A DNA stretch of 64,000 nucleotides from Saccharicrinis carchari (GCF_900182605.1 NZ_FXTB01000005.1:62001-126000); one strand, 5' to 3'. Shown: positions 1 through 9,707, counted from the first letter of the stretch. Translations and numbers: made by a program. Notes: generated by a model not told the origin, from the letters alone.

Positions 1-81
1 GGGATTGAAAATTTGGGTACTACCCCATATCATCGTCTGTCTTTTAGGTTATTGGATAAGCAGCTAAAGCTGGGTATGTAG
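1..81 (+). CDS. Possible C-terminal tail of a gene entering from the left
   Basis: Frame 1 is open from the first base to a TAG at 79-81 and would give 26 residues ending in KLGM. Nothing in it identifies a family, and a stretch this short can be open by chance. The rest of the leader up to 351 shows no convincing gene on either strand; the minus-strand open frame here lacks protein-like composition. Confidence 0.2.
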   Translation, partial: GIENLGTTPYHRLSFRLLDKQLKLGM

Positions 82-351
82 TGAGGTGGAGGAAGGGAGG
101 ATATTACTTTACTATATGCATTAGCTCAATGATATTTTTTATCCCAAATAATTCTATTGTGCACGTTGTATGGCTTCCGAAAGGGAGAAGTGTTTCTCGG
201 CCGTCTCATTCTGTTAATAATTATCACCCAAACTAAAATCATTGTTTTTGCCTGTAAATTATTATTATATTGTGCGTCGCAAAAAAATGGCAGATAAGTG
301 TAGTTTGCATCAATACTTTTTTTGATTCCAAAAAATATTAAAACATTACGA

Positions 352-2505
352 ATGAAGAAATTATCAATTTTATTCTTCGCCTTTATAATAGGTTTCGCAG
401 GAACCCTTAAGGCGGATGAGGGAATGTGGCTGTTGCCCTTGATTAAGAAGCTGAACATGAATAAGATGCAGGAGATGGGACTTGAGCTCTCTGCAGAGGA
501 TATTTATAGCGTTAATAATTCTAGCATGAAGGATGCCATCGTTATTTTTGGTGGCGGATGTACAGGCGAACTAATTTCGGATCAGGGCCTTATCCTTACA
601 AATCATCACTGTGGATATGGAGATATTCAGGCATTGAGTTCAGAGGAGAACAATTATCTGAAAGATGGGTTTTGGGCTAACTCATTGGACGAGGAATTGC
701 ACGCCGAGGGCTTATCGGTTACCTTTCTTAAAAAAATGGAAGAGGTTACCGACCGTGTGTTTGAAGGCATAGACGAAGCGGAAGGGATTGACAAAAGAAA
801 TGAGCTGATAAGCAAAAATATCAGTGCCATCACTAAAGAAGCATCCGAAGGTAATGATTACACGATAAGAGTACAGAGCTTTTTTGAGGGGAACCAGTAC
901 TTTTTGGTGGCTTACGAAAAGTTTAACGATGTGCGTTTTGTGGGTGCCCCCCCTTCATCCATCGGAAAATTCGGTCACGATACCGATAACTGGATGTGGC
1001 CCCGGCATACTGGTGATTTTAGCCTGTTCAGGGTATATGCCGACAAAGACGGTAAGCCCGCCGATTATTCAAAGGACAATGTACCCTTTAAACCTGCCAA
1101 TCACCTGCCCATTTCGTTAAAAGGCGCACAAAGTGGCGATTTTGCCATGACCCTGGGATACCCGGGTAGCACCAGCCGTTACCTTACCTCGTGGGGTATT
1201 AAAGAACGTATGGACGTGATAAACGACTCCCGTATAGTTCCGCGTGGCGTAAAACAGGAGCTATGGCGCGAGGACATGATGGCCAGTGAAAAGGTGAATA
1301 TTCAATATGCCTCAAAATATAGCCGTAGTTCCAACTACTGGAAAAACAGTATAGGTATGAACCGTGGTTTAGAAAGGCTCAAAGTGGTAGATGAAAAACA
1401 AAAATTAGAAAAGGAATTTGCAAACTGGGTAGCTGCCTCAACAGAACGAACAGCGGAATATGGTGAGGTCTTGTCAAATTTGGAAAAGGTTTATTCCAAT
1501 AGAGCCAGCGACCTAAAAGCACAAAATTATTTGGTGGAGTGCATGTTACGCGGTACCGAAATTATTGCCTTGGGTACAAGAGCCATACAACTGGAAAAAG
1601 AATTGGCCCAGGGCAATAAAGAAAGAGTAGCGCAAATTGCAGAAGCAATTACGGAATCCTTAGATGGTTTTTTTAAAGATTATAACGTTTCTACCGATCA
1701 TAAGGTGTTTGCGACCATGTTGGAGTTATACCACAACAAGATTGATGCTCAATACCATCCCTCTTTCTTTACGGAAGTGGTAGAGAAAAAACACAAAGGC
1801 GATTTTAAAAAATATGGCGATTGGGTGTTCCGTAAATCTATGTTTGTGGATAAAAATGAACTCGAAACTTTTTTAGCAGCTCCCAAATTAAAAACCTTAC
1901 GTAAGGATCCGGTTTTTATTGCGGCATTATCCACCATGGATATGTACCGTCAAATTTATGGAAAGGTAAGCGTAACAAATACCGTTGAAAATGAAAATAA
2001 CCGCCTGTTTTTAAAAGGTTTAATGGAAATGTATCCTGATAAAGTATTTTATCCTGATGCTAATTTTACCATGCGATTGAGCTATGGTAAAGTGGGTAAC
2101 TACAAGCCGAAGGATGCCGTTATTTATGAGTACTTTACTACCCTTGCCGGAGTAATAGAAAAACACGTGCCTGGTGACTTTGAATTTGAAGTACCCGAAA
2201 AGTTAATAGAGCTGTACCAAAACAAAGACTATGGCCAGTATGCCGATGTCGATGGTACCATGCGTGTATGTTTTACTACGGATAACGATATCACGGGCGG
2301 TAACTCTGGCAGCCCTGTAATCAATGGTAATGGCGAATTGTTCGGCTTGGCCTTCGACGGTAACTGGGAAGCCATGAGTGGTGATGTTACTTTTGAAACA
2401 GAACTGCAAAAATGTATAAATGTGGATATACGTTATGTTCTTTTTATCATCGACAAGTTTGCCGGCGCTACAAATTTGATTGATGAGATGACCCTGGTAA
2501 AATAA
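352..2505 (+). CDS. S46 family dipeptidyl peptidase, DPP7-like
   Basis: Predicted exported serine dipeptidyl-peptidase releasing dipeptides from peptide N-termini in the periplasm, feeding amino-acid catabolism. I start at the ATG at 352, because the protein then opens with a clean signal peptide (MKKLSILFFAF, cleavage after LKA). The length of 717 residues suits family S46. The chymotrypsin-like triad is visible: His in NHHCG (85/86), Asp222 in RHTGDFS, and nucleophile Ser652 in GGNSGSP. The residue 18 after the serine is Gly670 (FDGNWE). In characterised Porphyromonas enzymes Gly at this site goes with DPP7 (hydrophobic P1) and Arg with DPP11 (Asp/Glu P1), so I infer DPP7-type specificity. 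It is followed by a clear terminator, so it is probably monocistronic. Confidence 0.93.
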   Translation: MKKLSILFFAFIIGFAGTLKADEGMWLLPLIKKLNMNKMQEMGLELSAEDIYSVNNSSMKDAIVIFGGGCTGELISDQGLILTNHHCGYGDIQALSSEENNYLKDGFWANSLDEELHAEGLSVTFLKKMEEVTDRVFEGIDEAEGIDKRNELISKNISAITKEASEGNDYTIRVQSFFEGNQYFLVAYEKFNDVRFVGAPPSSIGKFGHDTDNWMWPRHTGDFSLFRVYADKDGKPADYSKDNVPFKPANHLPISLKGAQSGDFAMTLGYPGSTSRYLTSWGIKERMDVINDSRIVPRGVKQELWREDMMASEKVNIQYASKYSRSSNYWKNSIGMNRGLERLKVVDEKQKLEKEFANWVAASTERTAEYGEVLSNLEKVYSNRASDLKAQNYLVECMLRGTEIIALGTRAIQLEKELAQGNKERVAQIAEAITESLDGFFKDYNVSTDHKVFATMLELYHNKIDAQYHPSFFTEVVEKKHKGDFKKYGDWVFRKSMFVDKNELETFLAAPKLKTLRKDPVFIAALSTMDMYRQIYGKVSVTNTVENENNRLFLKGLMEMYPDKVFYPDANFTMRLSYGKVGNYKPKDAVIYEYFTTLAGVIEKHVPGDFEFEVPEKLIELYQNKDYGQYADVDGTMRVCFTTDNDITGGNSGSPVINGNGELFGLAFDGNWEAMSGDVTFETELQKCINVDIRYVLFIIDKFAGATNLIDEMTLVK

Positions 2506-2574
2506 GTAGCCTTTTTACGGAAACGTTAATTACCACATTGTTTATGCGTGGATAATATAGAGGATTATTTTTTG

Positions 2575-2602
2575 AGGGGATGTGATAACATCCCCTTTTT
2601 TA
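2575..2602 (+). terminator. Rho-independent terminator after the S46 peptidase
   Basis: Perfect 8-bp stem GGGGATGT / ACATCCCC (2576-2583, 2588-2595) with a GATA loop, followed by seven T. It lies 70 bases after the peptidase stop. Confidence 0.85.
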
Positions 2603-2787
2603 TTCGCTATTTTTGTCCCCATTTGTGTCAGTACACAGGTGAGTAAAAAACCGGGCTCAAGGTAGAATAGTAAGCAAAAAAGCTGCTCTCCGGTATTTGT
2701 GCCGAGTAAGCAGGCTGACATGTATAAGTGGTTATTTATTAGTATGTTATCTATAAATCTATTTTCCATCAATATAATAGCAGATAT

Positions 2788-3387
2788 ATGAACATTGATT
2801 TTTTACAGATACTTTCGGCTTTTATCGTTCTTTTTGCCGTAATTGATATATTGGGTTCTATCCCCTTAATCCTGAACTTGAAAAAGCGGGGGGAAACCAT
2901 AAAGCCATTTCAGGCCTCTTCAGTTTCACTGATAATACTGTTGGTTTTCTTTTTTATGGGAGAGCCCCTGTTGGGCTTATTTGGTGTTGACATATCTTCG
3001 TTTGCCATAGCGGGGGCGTTTGTATTGCTGGTAATGGCTTTTGAAATGATTTTTGGTGTACATATTTTCAGGCACGATTCGCCCGCAGGAGCCAGCATTG
3101 TTCCCATTGCTTTTCCGTTAATTGCTGGAGCGGGTACATTCACTACCCTGCTGTCGTTTAGAGCCGAGTTTGATAATATCAATATTATTATTGCCTTAGT
3201 GCTCAATATAGTGTTTGTGTTTTTTGTGCTTAAATCAACGGATAGAGTAGAAAAAATAATTGGCAAAGGAGGAGTTTATTTACTTCAAAAATTCTTTGGT
3301 ATCATTCTCCTGGCTATGTCTATACGTTTGTTTCTCTCTAATTTTGCCGATTTGCTCGTACAGTTTTTTCCCGTACTAAAAGGATAG
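2788..3387 (+). CDS. MarC family integral membrane protein
   Basis: A 199-residue protein of almost continuous hydrophobic segments (about six, for example residues 5-27, 44-64, 70-92, 107-125, 130-150 and 170-195), matching the MarC/UPF0056 family in length. Family motifs include the early IDILGSIP segment and the FPLIAGAGTFTTLL segment. The family has no settled function; it is often called an antibiotic resistance protein, but that link is not supported for the Escherichia coli founder. The next gene starts 3 bases after its stop, so the two are probably co-transcribed. I assign no substrate. Confidence 0.88.
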   Translation: MNIDFLQILSAFIVLFAVIDILGSIPLILNLKKRGETIKPFQASSVSLIILLVFFFMGEPLLGLFGVDISSFAIAGAFVLLVMAFEMIFGVHIFRHDSPAGASIVPIAFPLIAGAGTFTTLLSFRAEFDNINIIIALVLNIVFVFFVLKSTDRVEKIIGKGGVYLLQKFFGIILLAMSIRLFLSNFADLLVQFFPVLKG

Positions 3388-3389
3388 GT

Positions 3390-4019
3390 GTGGCAAAAAA
3401 AAGTAAATATTACGTAGTTTGGAATGGGCACAGTCCGGGCATTTATACCAGTTGGGAGGAGTGCCAAAAAAATATCACAGGCGTTAGCGATGTGCGATAT
3501 AAGGGATTTAAAACTTTGCACGAAGCCGAAGCTGCGTTTGAGGACGATCCGGACAATTATTGGGGTAAAAAGGATATGCCTAACCCCGTTTATAGCTCTA
3601 TTGAAAATAACCCTGCCATAATAGGCAACAGCCTTTCGGTGGATGCGGCTTGCAGCGGTAACCCCGGCCCCATGGAGTATCAGGGCGTATATACAATTTC
3701 CGGAACACCTGTTTTTTTAAAGCAGTTTAAATTGGGCACCAACAATATTGGAGAGTTTTTGGCTATTGTGCATGCCTTGGCCTATCAAAAGCAACACAAT
3801 CTTAACCTGCCCATTTACACCGACTCCAAAATTGCATTAGCCTGGGTAAAGGCCGGGAAATGCAAATCGAAACTCGAAGTGAACACAAAAACGCAAGGTC
3901 TTTTTGAGGTGATAAAGCGGGCAGAAGACTGGTTGCAAAGCAATACTTATAGGCAGCCTATACTTAAATGGGACACCAAAAACTGGGGTGAGATACCAGC
4001 CGATTTTGGAAGGAAATAA
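3390..4019 (+). CDS. Ribonuclease H1-type protein with viroplasmin N-domain
   Basis: A 209-residue cytosolic protein. The N-terminal region of about 45 residues (KYYVVWNGHSPGIY onward) is the caulimovirus viroplasmin-like domain that binds RNA/DNA hybrids. The C-terminal part (about residue 75 on) is an RNase H fold. Its catalytic acidic residues can be traced: Asp in VDAACSGNPG, Glu in NNIGEFLAI, Asp in YTDSKIA, and Asp in the closing WGEIPAD. It should remove RNA from RNA/DNA hybrids. This is the usual RNase HI form in Bacteroidetes. The start is GTG at 3390, three bases after the marC stop, which suggests translational coupling. Confidence 0.9.
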   Translation: MAKKSKYYVVWNGHSPGIYTSWEECQKNITGVSDVRYKGFKTLHEAEAAFEDDPDNYWGKKDMPNPVYSSIENNPAIIGNSLSVDAACSGNPGPMEYQGVYTISGTPVFLKQFKLGTNNIGEFLAIVHALAYQKQHNLNLPIYTDSKIALAWVKAGKCKSKLEVNTKTQGLFEVIKRAEDWLQSNTYRQPILKWDTKNWGEIPADFGRK

Positions 4020-4052
4020 GCCATTTGCCGATGATACTTGCAAAACCTTCCT

Positions 4053-5948
4053 TTACGTTCGCATTATCTTCAGCGGTATAGTAAGCTTAACGCGAGTACC
4101 ACAAGTGCCGTCTTGACTTCTGTCTTGCACCTTTAAGTCAAAACCTGAACCCGGTTTGCCAAAGTTAATCAGTTTGAGCCTTTCGGAAGTGATTTTTAAC
4201 GCTAATGATTTGTGTTTTTTTGTGGGTGCACTGGCATTTTCTTTTTGCTTATGCATTATTCCAATTCCATTATCTTCAATCACATAAATAATTTTGTTGC
4301 CGTTTTTCTCAAAGCGGACACTAATGTGTCCATTATCTTTTTTACTTAGTTCGCCATGCTCAAACGAGTTTTCGATAAAAGGTTGAGCCAACATGGGAGG
4401 TAACATTATTTTTTGTTCCCGGAGTTCCGGATCAACTATAATTTCGTAACTCACCTTATCGCCAAAGCGCTTGTTTTGTAAGTTGATATAATAATCTAAT
4501 ATTTCACATTCGCGCGCTAACGGTATAAATTCCTCTTGCGAATACTGAAGAACCATGCGCATTAAACCGGCAAAATCTGCTAAAAAATCAACCGCATCTG
4601 TCACTTTATTTTCCAAAATATAATATTGAATGGTAGATAAAGAATTAAAAATAAAATGAGGGTTCATCTGAGTACGCAGCACTTTCTGCTCCAAACGCAG
4701 CACCCGCTGATTTTCTTTCATCCGTCTGCCTCTCCAATGAAAAAATAAAAATACCCCGGTACATATTACAATAAATGCGGCTGCCAGAAAAAATATTAGA
4801 TATAAACGGTTTTTGGCTTTTAATTCGGTCACTTGATTCTGGCTTTTTTCAAATTTATACCGGTTCTCCAGCTCCAGTATTTTATCCGACTGGTTCATTT
4901 TGTAAATGCTATCCTTAATTTGGTTAAAGTGCTCGTAAACCCGCAGGGCATTAGTAACATCACCTATTTCTTTGTAGGCCGTAGATAAGCTAAGTAAATT
5001 ATCGCGTTGCAAATCCAATAGCCCCACGTCTCGGTTTATCGATTCGCAAATCTGGTACATTTTAACCGCTTGATCTCGTTGCTCTTTTGCTGCGTACAAA
5101 TCTCCTAATCCGGTATAAGCGTTTATTAAGCCGCTTTTTTTATCCAGCTCTTTAAATACGGATATGGCGGTATTGAAAGGCTCAAATGCTTTGTTGTATT
5201 CTTTTATTTTTAAGTAATAATAACCAATATTGGTCTGTACTGATGCTATCCTGCCTTTGTCGTTAAGTTCGCGGTAGGTTTCTAATGCTTTTAGATAATA
5301 CGCATACCCCTGGTTAAAATTTTCTTGAAAAATAAGTGAAACACCGAGGTTCAGTGCAATGTCGGCTTCCGAACGGGTATCGCCCATTTGCTTGTATAAT
5401 TCCATGGCTCGCATATAATACGATTGCTGCATCTCGTATTTTTGCGAATTGCCAAATATCAAGCCCATATTTTGCAGAGTTTTGGCCATGCCAAGCGAAT
5501 CATTAAGCAGTGTTTCTAGGGCAAAGGATTTTTCGTAGTACGATAGCGAAGCCGTATAATTGGCCTTATAATAATACATTAGTGCTATATTGCTATAAAT
5601 GCCGGATATAACGGAGCTATCACCACTTTGTTCCAAAAATGGTTGGGCTTGCATATAATGTTGCAATGCTAAATTGTAGCGTTCCCGGTAATATTCGGCT
5701 TCGCCAAGTATATAGTAGGCCATGCCTTTGTATCTTACCTGACCATCGTGGCTGAGTTTAAGCAGCTGTTGTGCTATACTATCGGCCTGATCGGGGTTAT
5801 CTGGCGCTATTTCCAAGCCCACCCGTTGCATCTCCTCTAAATCATGCATATCAGATACTTCATTAAATATTTGATTCATGTTGCTTTGGGCAGGCAGCAA
5901 GGGGCAAGCAACGAGGCAAACTGTGATTAGTAGGAGTCGAAAAAACAT
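4053..5948 (-). CDS. TPR-containing LytS-type sensor histidine kinase
   Basis: A 631-residue inner-membrane sensor kinase. It has a signal peptide (residues 1-21), a periplasmic sensor of about 340 residues made of TPR repeats, a coiled-coil stretch, one membrane segment (about 382-404, IFFLAAAFIVICTGVFLFF), then a His_kinase domain (PF06580) with the phospho-acceptor motif MNPHFIFNSL and an HATPase domain with N-box FIENSFEHG and DNGIGI. Kinases of this class normally pair with a LytTR response regulator, often adjacent; none lies beside it here. The only LytTR-like trace I see is a degraded stretch near 25.4 kb. The signal sensed is unknown. Confidence 0.9.
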   Translation of the reverse strand: MFFRLLLITVCLVACPLLPAQSNMNQIFNEVSDMHDLEEMQRVGLEIAPDNPDQADSIAQQLLKLSHDGQVRYKGMAYYILGEAEYYRERYNLALQHYMQAQPFLEQSGDSSVISGIYSNIALMYYYKANYTASLSYYEKSFALETLLNDSLGMAKTLQNMGLIFGNSQKYEMQQSYYMRAMELYKQMGDTRSEADIALNLGVSLIFQENFNQGYAYYLKALETYRELNDKGRIASVQTNIGYYYLKIKEYNKAFEPFNTAISVFKELDKKSGLINAYTGLGDLYAAKEQRDQAVKMYQICESINRDVGLLDLQRDNLLSLSTAYKEIGDVTNALRVYEHFNQIKDSIYKMNQSDKILELENRYKFEKSQNQVTELKAKNRLYLIFFLAAAFIVICTGVFLFFHWRGRRMKENQRVLRLEQKVLRTQMNPHFIFNSLSTIQYYILENKVTDAVDFLADFAGLMRMVLQYSQEEFIPLARECEILDYYINLQNKRFGDKVSYEIIVDPELREQKIMLPPMLAQPFIENSFEHGELSKKDNGHISVRFEKNGNKIIYVIEDNGIGIMHKQKENASAPTKKHKSLALKITSERLKLINFGKPGSGFDLKVQDRSQDGTCGTRVKLTIPLKIMRT

Positions 5949-6029
5949 GTAGCCTGTTTTAGGTTTTAAGGTAGGGTGTACCCAAGTAGTTCAGCTTAAA
6001 AGGCACTAAAAGTAAAATAAAAATAGCAT

Positions 6030-6060
6030 AAAAAAAAGCCGTTCAGATAAGCTGAACGGC
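6030..6060 (-). terminator. Terminator for the Cys-rich peptide gene
   Basis: Perfect 9-bp stem GCCGTTCAG / CTGAACGGC (6038-6046, 6052-6060). On the minus strand it is followed by a run of eight T (A 6030-6037 on the plus strand). It is placed 33 bases after the 6093-6302 gene. Confidence 0.85.
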
Positions 6061-6092
6061 TTGGAATAAACTTAAAATAACCTATGTGTTTA

Positions 6093-6302
6093 TTATTTAC
6101 TGCATTTTTTTTCGCAAGCAGCTTTTTTCTCTTCACATTCGGCCTTTTTTTCTTTTGTGCACTCTTTCTTTTCTTTCGTGCACTCTTTTTTCTCAGCACA
6201 TTCTTTTTTTACCGGCTCCTGAGCAATATCCATTGCCATAACAGGTGATGCGATGGCCAACATAAACATAAATAAAAAGGTAATTGCAATTGACTTTTTC
6301 AT
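6093..6302 (-). CDS. Small exported Cys/Lys/Glu-rich peptide
   Basis: A 69-residue protein with a clear signal peptide (MKKSIAITFLF..., cleavage after VMA). The mature part of about 46 residues is built almost only of Lys, Glu, Ala, Thr and six Cys, in an irregular repeat of the type KKEC-TKE. The Cys spacings are 5, 6, 7, 6 and 3 residues. It matches no family I can name. Metal binding or a disulfide-linked helical bundle in the periplasm are possible but unproven. It has its own terminator and is transcribed away from the two-component pair at 6508-8464, with which it shares a 205-base intergenic region. Low-complexity composition warrants caution, but signal peptide, terminator and spacing argue for a real gene. 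Confidence 0.75.
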   Translation of the reverse strand: MKKSIAITFLFMFMLAIASPVMAMDIAQEPVKKECAEKKECTKEKKECTKEKKAECEEKKAACEKKCSK

Positions 6303-6507
6303 AATACTGAATTTTGTATTGTTAATAACTAAAAATTAGTCACATGGCATATGGCACATGTTTGAGGTGCAATATATAATATTTACACACAAATGCTTGT
6401 TAATAGTATGTTAATGAAGTCTCGCTTTATTTTTATATTGGTAATTTTACAGCCATTAATAATACTTACCATATTATACCCACGTTAAACAGGCAAATGA
6501 AACCGAG

Positions 6508-7746
6508 ATGAAAATTGATAAACAATCCTTATTGGCCATCACTACTTTTATTCTGCTACTGATGCTTATAGGCATACAGTTTATATTTCTGGTACGGGCT
6601 GCCAAGTTAGAGCAAAAGCATTTTAATCACCGGGTTGTACTCGCACTTAGCGAATCGCGTAACGAAATAGCTCGGGCGGCCAACGCCTGTCAGTACATGA
6701 ATAATTATGTTTGTGGCAAGCAGTGTACCAAGGATATGGCAACGGTAAATTCGCAAAAGGCCGACAGTATAATACGCTCCAACCTGGCCATTCATAAAAT
6801 AAACCTGGATTATACTTTTGAATTTGTAAATATTGAAAAAGAAGGCAATGCCAAGTCTGATGTTTCGTGCTACGAACAATCCTTGAACGGATTACTGGCT
6901 CAAAACGGTATTAAACTCTTGATTACATTTCCGGAACAAAGCCAGTTTATTTTTGCACAAGCCGGCACTTTGTTTTACATCTCAATTGCAGTTATTGTTT
7001 TTGTTATGATTTCTTTTGTATTCACCTCTCGTTTGTTTAGTAATCAAAAAAGGATACTTTCAAACACTAAAGATTTTATCGACAATATGGTGCATGAGTT
7101 TCAAACGCCTGTGGCGAATATAAAATTGGCATCCAGCCTGATCAAAAAAAATATAAATACTGATTTTAATGGCGAAAAAATAAACAATTATACGCATCTT
7201 ATACAAGACGAAAACAATAAAATTAAGAACCATGTGGCCGACATATTGAGAGTGGCCGATATGATTGGTAGCAAAAAAGAAATGGCCGATGTAAACATGC
7301 ACCAACTGATTCATGATTGCACAAACATTTTTCGGGAAACTATAAATAGAGCCGGAGGAAGTTTATCCCTGGATTTAAAAGCCAATGATTGTGTGGTGAG
7401 AGGCAAAAAGGAATATTTACACCATGCCCTTTGCAACTTGTTGGACAATGCGATTAAATACTCCCGTTACGAACCGGATATAAAAATATCTACCATTAAC
7501 AAAAAAAAGAAGATGTATCTGGCTATTAGCGATAAGGGAATAGGTATAGATCCTGAAAATCATAAAAATATATTTGAGAAATATTTTAGGGTAACCAATG
7601 GTAATATTCACGATACAAAAGGATTTGGTTTAGGATTGGATTTTGTAAAAACAGTAGTGTTACAACACGGAGGGAGAATTCATATTAATAGTCAACTAAA
7701 TAAGGGAAGTACCTTTACCCTTGTTTTTAAGGTAATAACGCTTTAG
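6508..7746 (+). CDS. Sensor histidine kinase, RprX-like
   Basis: A 412-residue inner-membrane kinase. It has TM1 (8-29), a periplasmic region (30-152), TM2 (153-173), a HisKA domain with His196 in VHEFQTPVANIK, and an HATPase domain (N-box LCNLLDNAIKYS, G1 DKGIGI, G2 GFGLGL). The periplasmic part carries four cysteines (61, 69, 73, 121), which is notable because a Cys-rich exported peptide is encoded divergently upstream. Its partner regulator starts 22 bases downstream. The pair resembles Bacteroides RprX/RprY in arrangement and in the regulator sequence; that name is my inference from recall. The signal is unknown; envelope redox or metal state would fit the cysteines. Confidence 0.9.
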   Translation: MKIDKQSLLAITTFILLLMLIGIQFIFLVRAAKLEQKHFNHRVVLALSESRNEIARAANACQYMNNYVCGKQCTKDMATVNSQKADSIIRSNLAIHKINLDYTFEFVNIEKEGNAKSDVSCYEQSLNGLLAQNGIKLLITFPEQSQFIFAQAGTLFYISIAVIVFVMISFVFTSRLFSNQKRILSNTKDFIDNMVHEFQTPVANIKLASSLIKKNINTDFNGEKINNYTHLIQDENNKIKNHVADILRVADMIGSKKEMADVNMHQLIHDCTNIFRETINRAGGSLSLDLKANDCVVRGKKEYLHHALCNLLDNAIKYSRYEPDIKISTINKKKKMYLAISDKGIGIDPENHKNIFEKYFRVTNGNIHDTKGFGLGLDFVKTVVLQHGGRIHINSQLNKGSTFTLVFKVITL

Positions 7747-7768
7747 GTATTGGATTAATTTTAGACAG

Positions 7769-8464
7769 ATGGATAAAAAAACGAAAATACTTTTAGTTGA
7801 AGACGATACTACAATGGGCTTTTTGCTGGTGGATTTTTTGGAAACGAAAGGTTTTGAGGTAAAGTTATACCCCGACGGGATACAGGGTATTACTGCCTTT
7901 AACCAAAATAATTTCGATTTCTGTATCCTCGATGTTATGCTGCCCGGCCTGGATGGATTTGGAATAGCACAACGTATCCGAAAGAAGAATAAAGTAGTAC
8001 CTATTATTTTTTTAACCGCCAAGGCACTTAAACACGATAAAATTACCGGTTTTGGCATTGGTGTGGACGATTACATTGTAAAACCCTTTGACGAAGATGA
8101 ATTGCTGTGCCGTATAAATGCCATATTAAACAGGTGTAAAACAACTACGGAGCCTATGCAAAAAATGGACATAGGGCAATTTAAGTTTGATGCCGATAAT
8201 TTGCTACTGACCATAGGTAAGGAGCAAAAGCGTCTGACGCAAAAGGAAAACGAAGTATTAAAAATGCTCGCCTGTTCCAAAAATAGTCTGGTAAAACGGG
8301 ATGAGATATTACTTGCTTTATGGGGGAATAACGACTACTTTAACAGTAGGAGTTTGGATGTTTTTATTGCTAAACTTCGAAGATATTTAAAAGCGGACAC
8401 TATGGTACAAATAGAAAATGTACCTACCGTTGGTTTTGTTTTAAGGGATCAAGCGGTAAATTAA
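7769..8464 (+). CDS. OmpR/PhoB-family response regulator, RprY-like
   Basis: A 231-residue cytosolic DNA-binding regulator. The receiver domain (residues 5-120) contains the acidic pair VEDD, the phospho-acceptor Asp in ILDVMLPGLDGF, and the switch residues in IIFLTAKALKHD and VKPFDEDE. The C-terminal winged helix (about 130-228) has the motif LTQKENEVLKMLA followed by RSLDVFIAKLRRYL. It should be phosphorylated by the kinase encoded just upstream. Targets are unknown; the divergently transcribed Cys-rich peptide gene at 6093-6302 is the nearest candidate. It ends 22 bases from the convergent alanine dehydrogenase gene. Confidence 0.93.
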   Translation: MDKKTKILLVEDDTTMGFLLVDFLETKGFEVKLYPDGIQGITAFNQNNFDFCILDVMLPGLDGFGIAQRIRKKNKVVPIIFLTAKALKHDKITGFGIGVDDYIVKPFDEDELLCRINAILNRCKTTTEPMQKMDIGQFKFDADNLLLTIGKEQKRLTQKENEVLKMLACSKNSLVKRDEILLALWGNNDYFNSRSLDVFIAKLRRYLKADTMVQIENVPTVGFVLRDQAVN

Positions 8465-8486
8465 ACGGGTAAATAAATACGGGATA

Positions 8487-9707
8487 TTAAAATGCCGCCA
8501 TCAATAAACCAATATCTTTGGAGGGGAGCGAAAAGGTTTCGCCAATGTAATGATTGGTGAGGATTCCTTTGTAAATGTACAATCCATGACTAAAGCCGTT
8601 GTCCTCCTTTATTAAAGTGTTGATGTTTCCGGCATTGGCTATTTGTAAAAGCATGGGGGCAAAAATATTACTCAGGGCAATAGAGGCTGTCCGTGCCACA
8701 TGCGATGCTACGTTGGGCACGCAATAGTGAATTACACCGTGCTTTATAAAAACCGGATGGGCAAAATCGGTACAGATAGAGGATTCAAAACAGCCGCCCT
8801 GGCCCATACTCAAATCAATAAGTATAGCGCCCTTTTTCATTTGCGAAACCTGTTCCTCGGTAACCATATAGCTTAATCCCGATTGCAAATAACGCAGATT
8901 GGCTATAACGGCATCGGCCGTTTTGAGGGCTTTGGTTACGGCTTTGGGATAAAGCACCGAAGTAAACACCCTTTGTCCCACGTGCAATTCCAGTTCGCGC
9001 AGGCTTTTTAGGGAGTTGTCGAAAACTTTAACCGTAGCCCCTAAGCCCAATGCTGCGCGTGCAGCACTCTCGCCGGCAGTGCCTGCTCCCAAAATAATGA
9101 CTTCGGCAGGCGATACACCCGTAATGCCACCTAATAAAACTCCTTTGCCATTGTGCGCTTTACTTAAATATTCACTGGCAATCATAATGGAAGCAACACC
9201 TTCTATTTCACTCATGCTGCGTGATATGGGGTAGCAGTCGTTGCTGTCTTTGATTAACTCGAAGGCAATGGCATTTACCTTTTTGTCCATCATTTTACGA
9301 ATGAGTTCGCGCGATTGCTGATGCAGCTGTACCAGTGAAATAAGCGTTTGACCGGGCGATAATAAATCCAGTTCGTCATTCGTAAATGGGGATATTTTCA
9401 GCACTACTTCAGCTCTAAAAACTTCGCTGTTGTTGTTTACGATGGTGGCTCCACATTCCGAAAAGTTGCGGTCGTAAAAATTGGCTGCTTCGCCCGCACC
9501 TGATTCAAATAAAACCGTATGCCCGTTTTCAACTAATAATTCAATCCCTTGGGGTGTCAATGCGATGCGGTTCTCGAATTTTGACTTTTCCTTAGGAATG
9601 CCAATCGTCAGTTTTTTACCGGTTTTTTTCACCTCAAGCATTTCTTCTTGTGGCATTAAAACGGTGTTATATAACGGAAAATTTGATTTATCACTTATGC
9701 CTGCCAT
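8487..9707 (-). CDS. ald: Alanine dehydrogenase
   Basis: A 406-residue cytosolic enzyme that reversibly deaminates L-alanine to pyruvate and ammonia with NAD. The N-terminal AlaDh/PNT domain begins with IGIPKEKSKFENRIALTP, the usual substrate-site start. The Rossmann domain carries GAGTAGESAARAALGLGATVKV and a later DLSMGQGGCFESS stretch typical of the family. An extension of about 35 residues precedes the conserved start, as in Bacteroidetes homologues. The gene stands alone and converges with the response regulator gene. It fits an organism that ferments amino acids or disposes of reducing power through alanine. Confidence 0.9.
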   Translation of the reverse strand: MAGISDKSNFPLYNTVLMPQEEMLEVKKTGKKLTIGIPKEKSKFENRIALTPQGIELLVENGHTVLFESGAGEAANFYDRNFSECGATIVNNNSEVFRAEVVLKISPFTNDELDLLSPGQTLISLVQLHQQSRELIRKMMDKKVNAIAFELIKDSNDCYPISRSMSEIEGVASIMIASEYLSKAHNGKGVLLGGITGVSPAEVIILGAGTAGESAARAALGLGATVKVFDNSLKSLRELELHVGQRVFTSVLYPKAVTKALKTADAVIANLRYLQSGLSYMVTEEQVSQMKKGAILIDLSMGQGGCFESSICTDFAHPVFIKHGVIHYCVPNVASHVARTASIALSNIFAPMLLQIANAGNINTLIKEDNGFSHGLYIYKGILTNHYIGETFSLPSKDIGLLMAAF

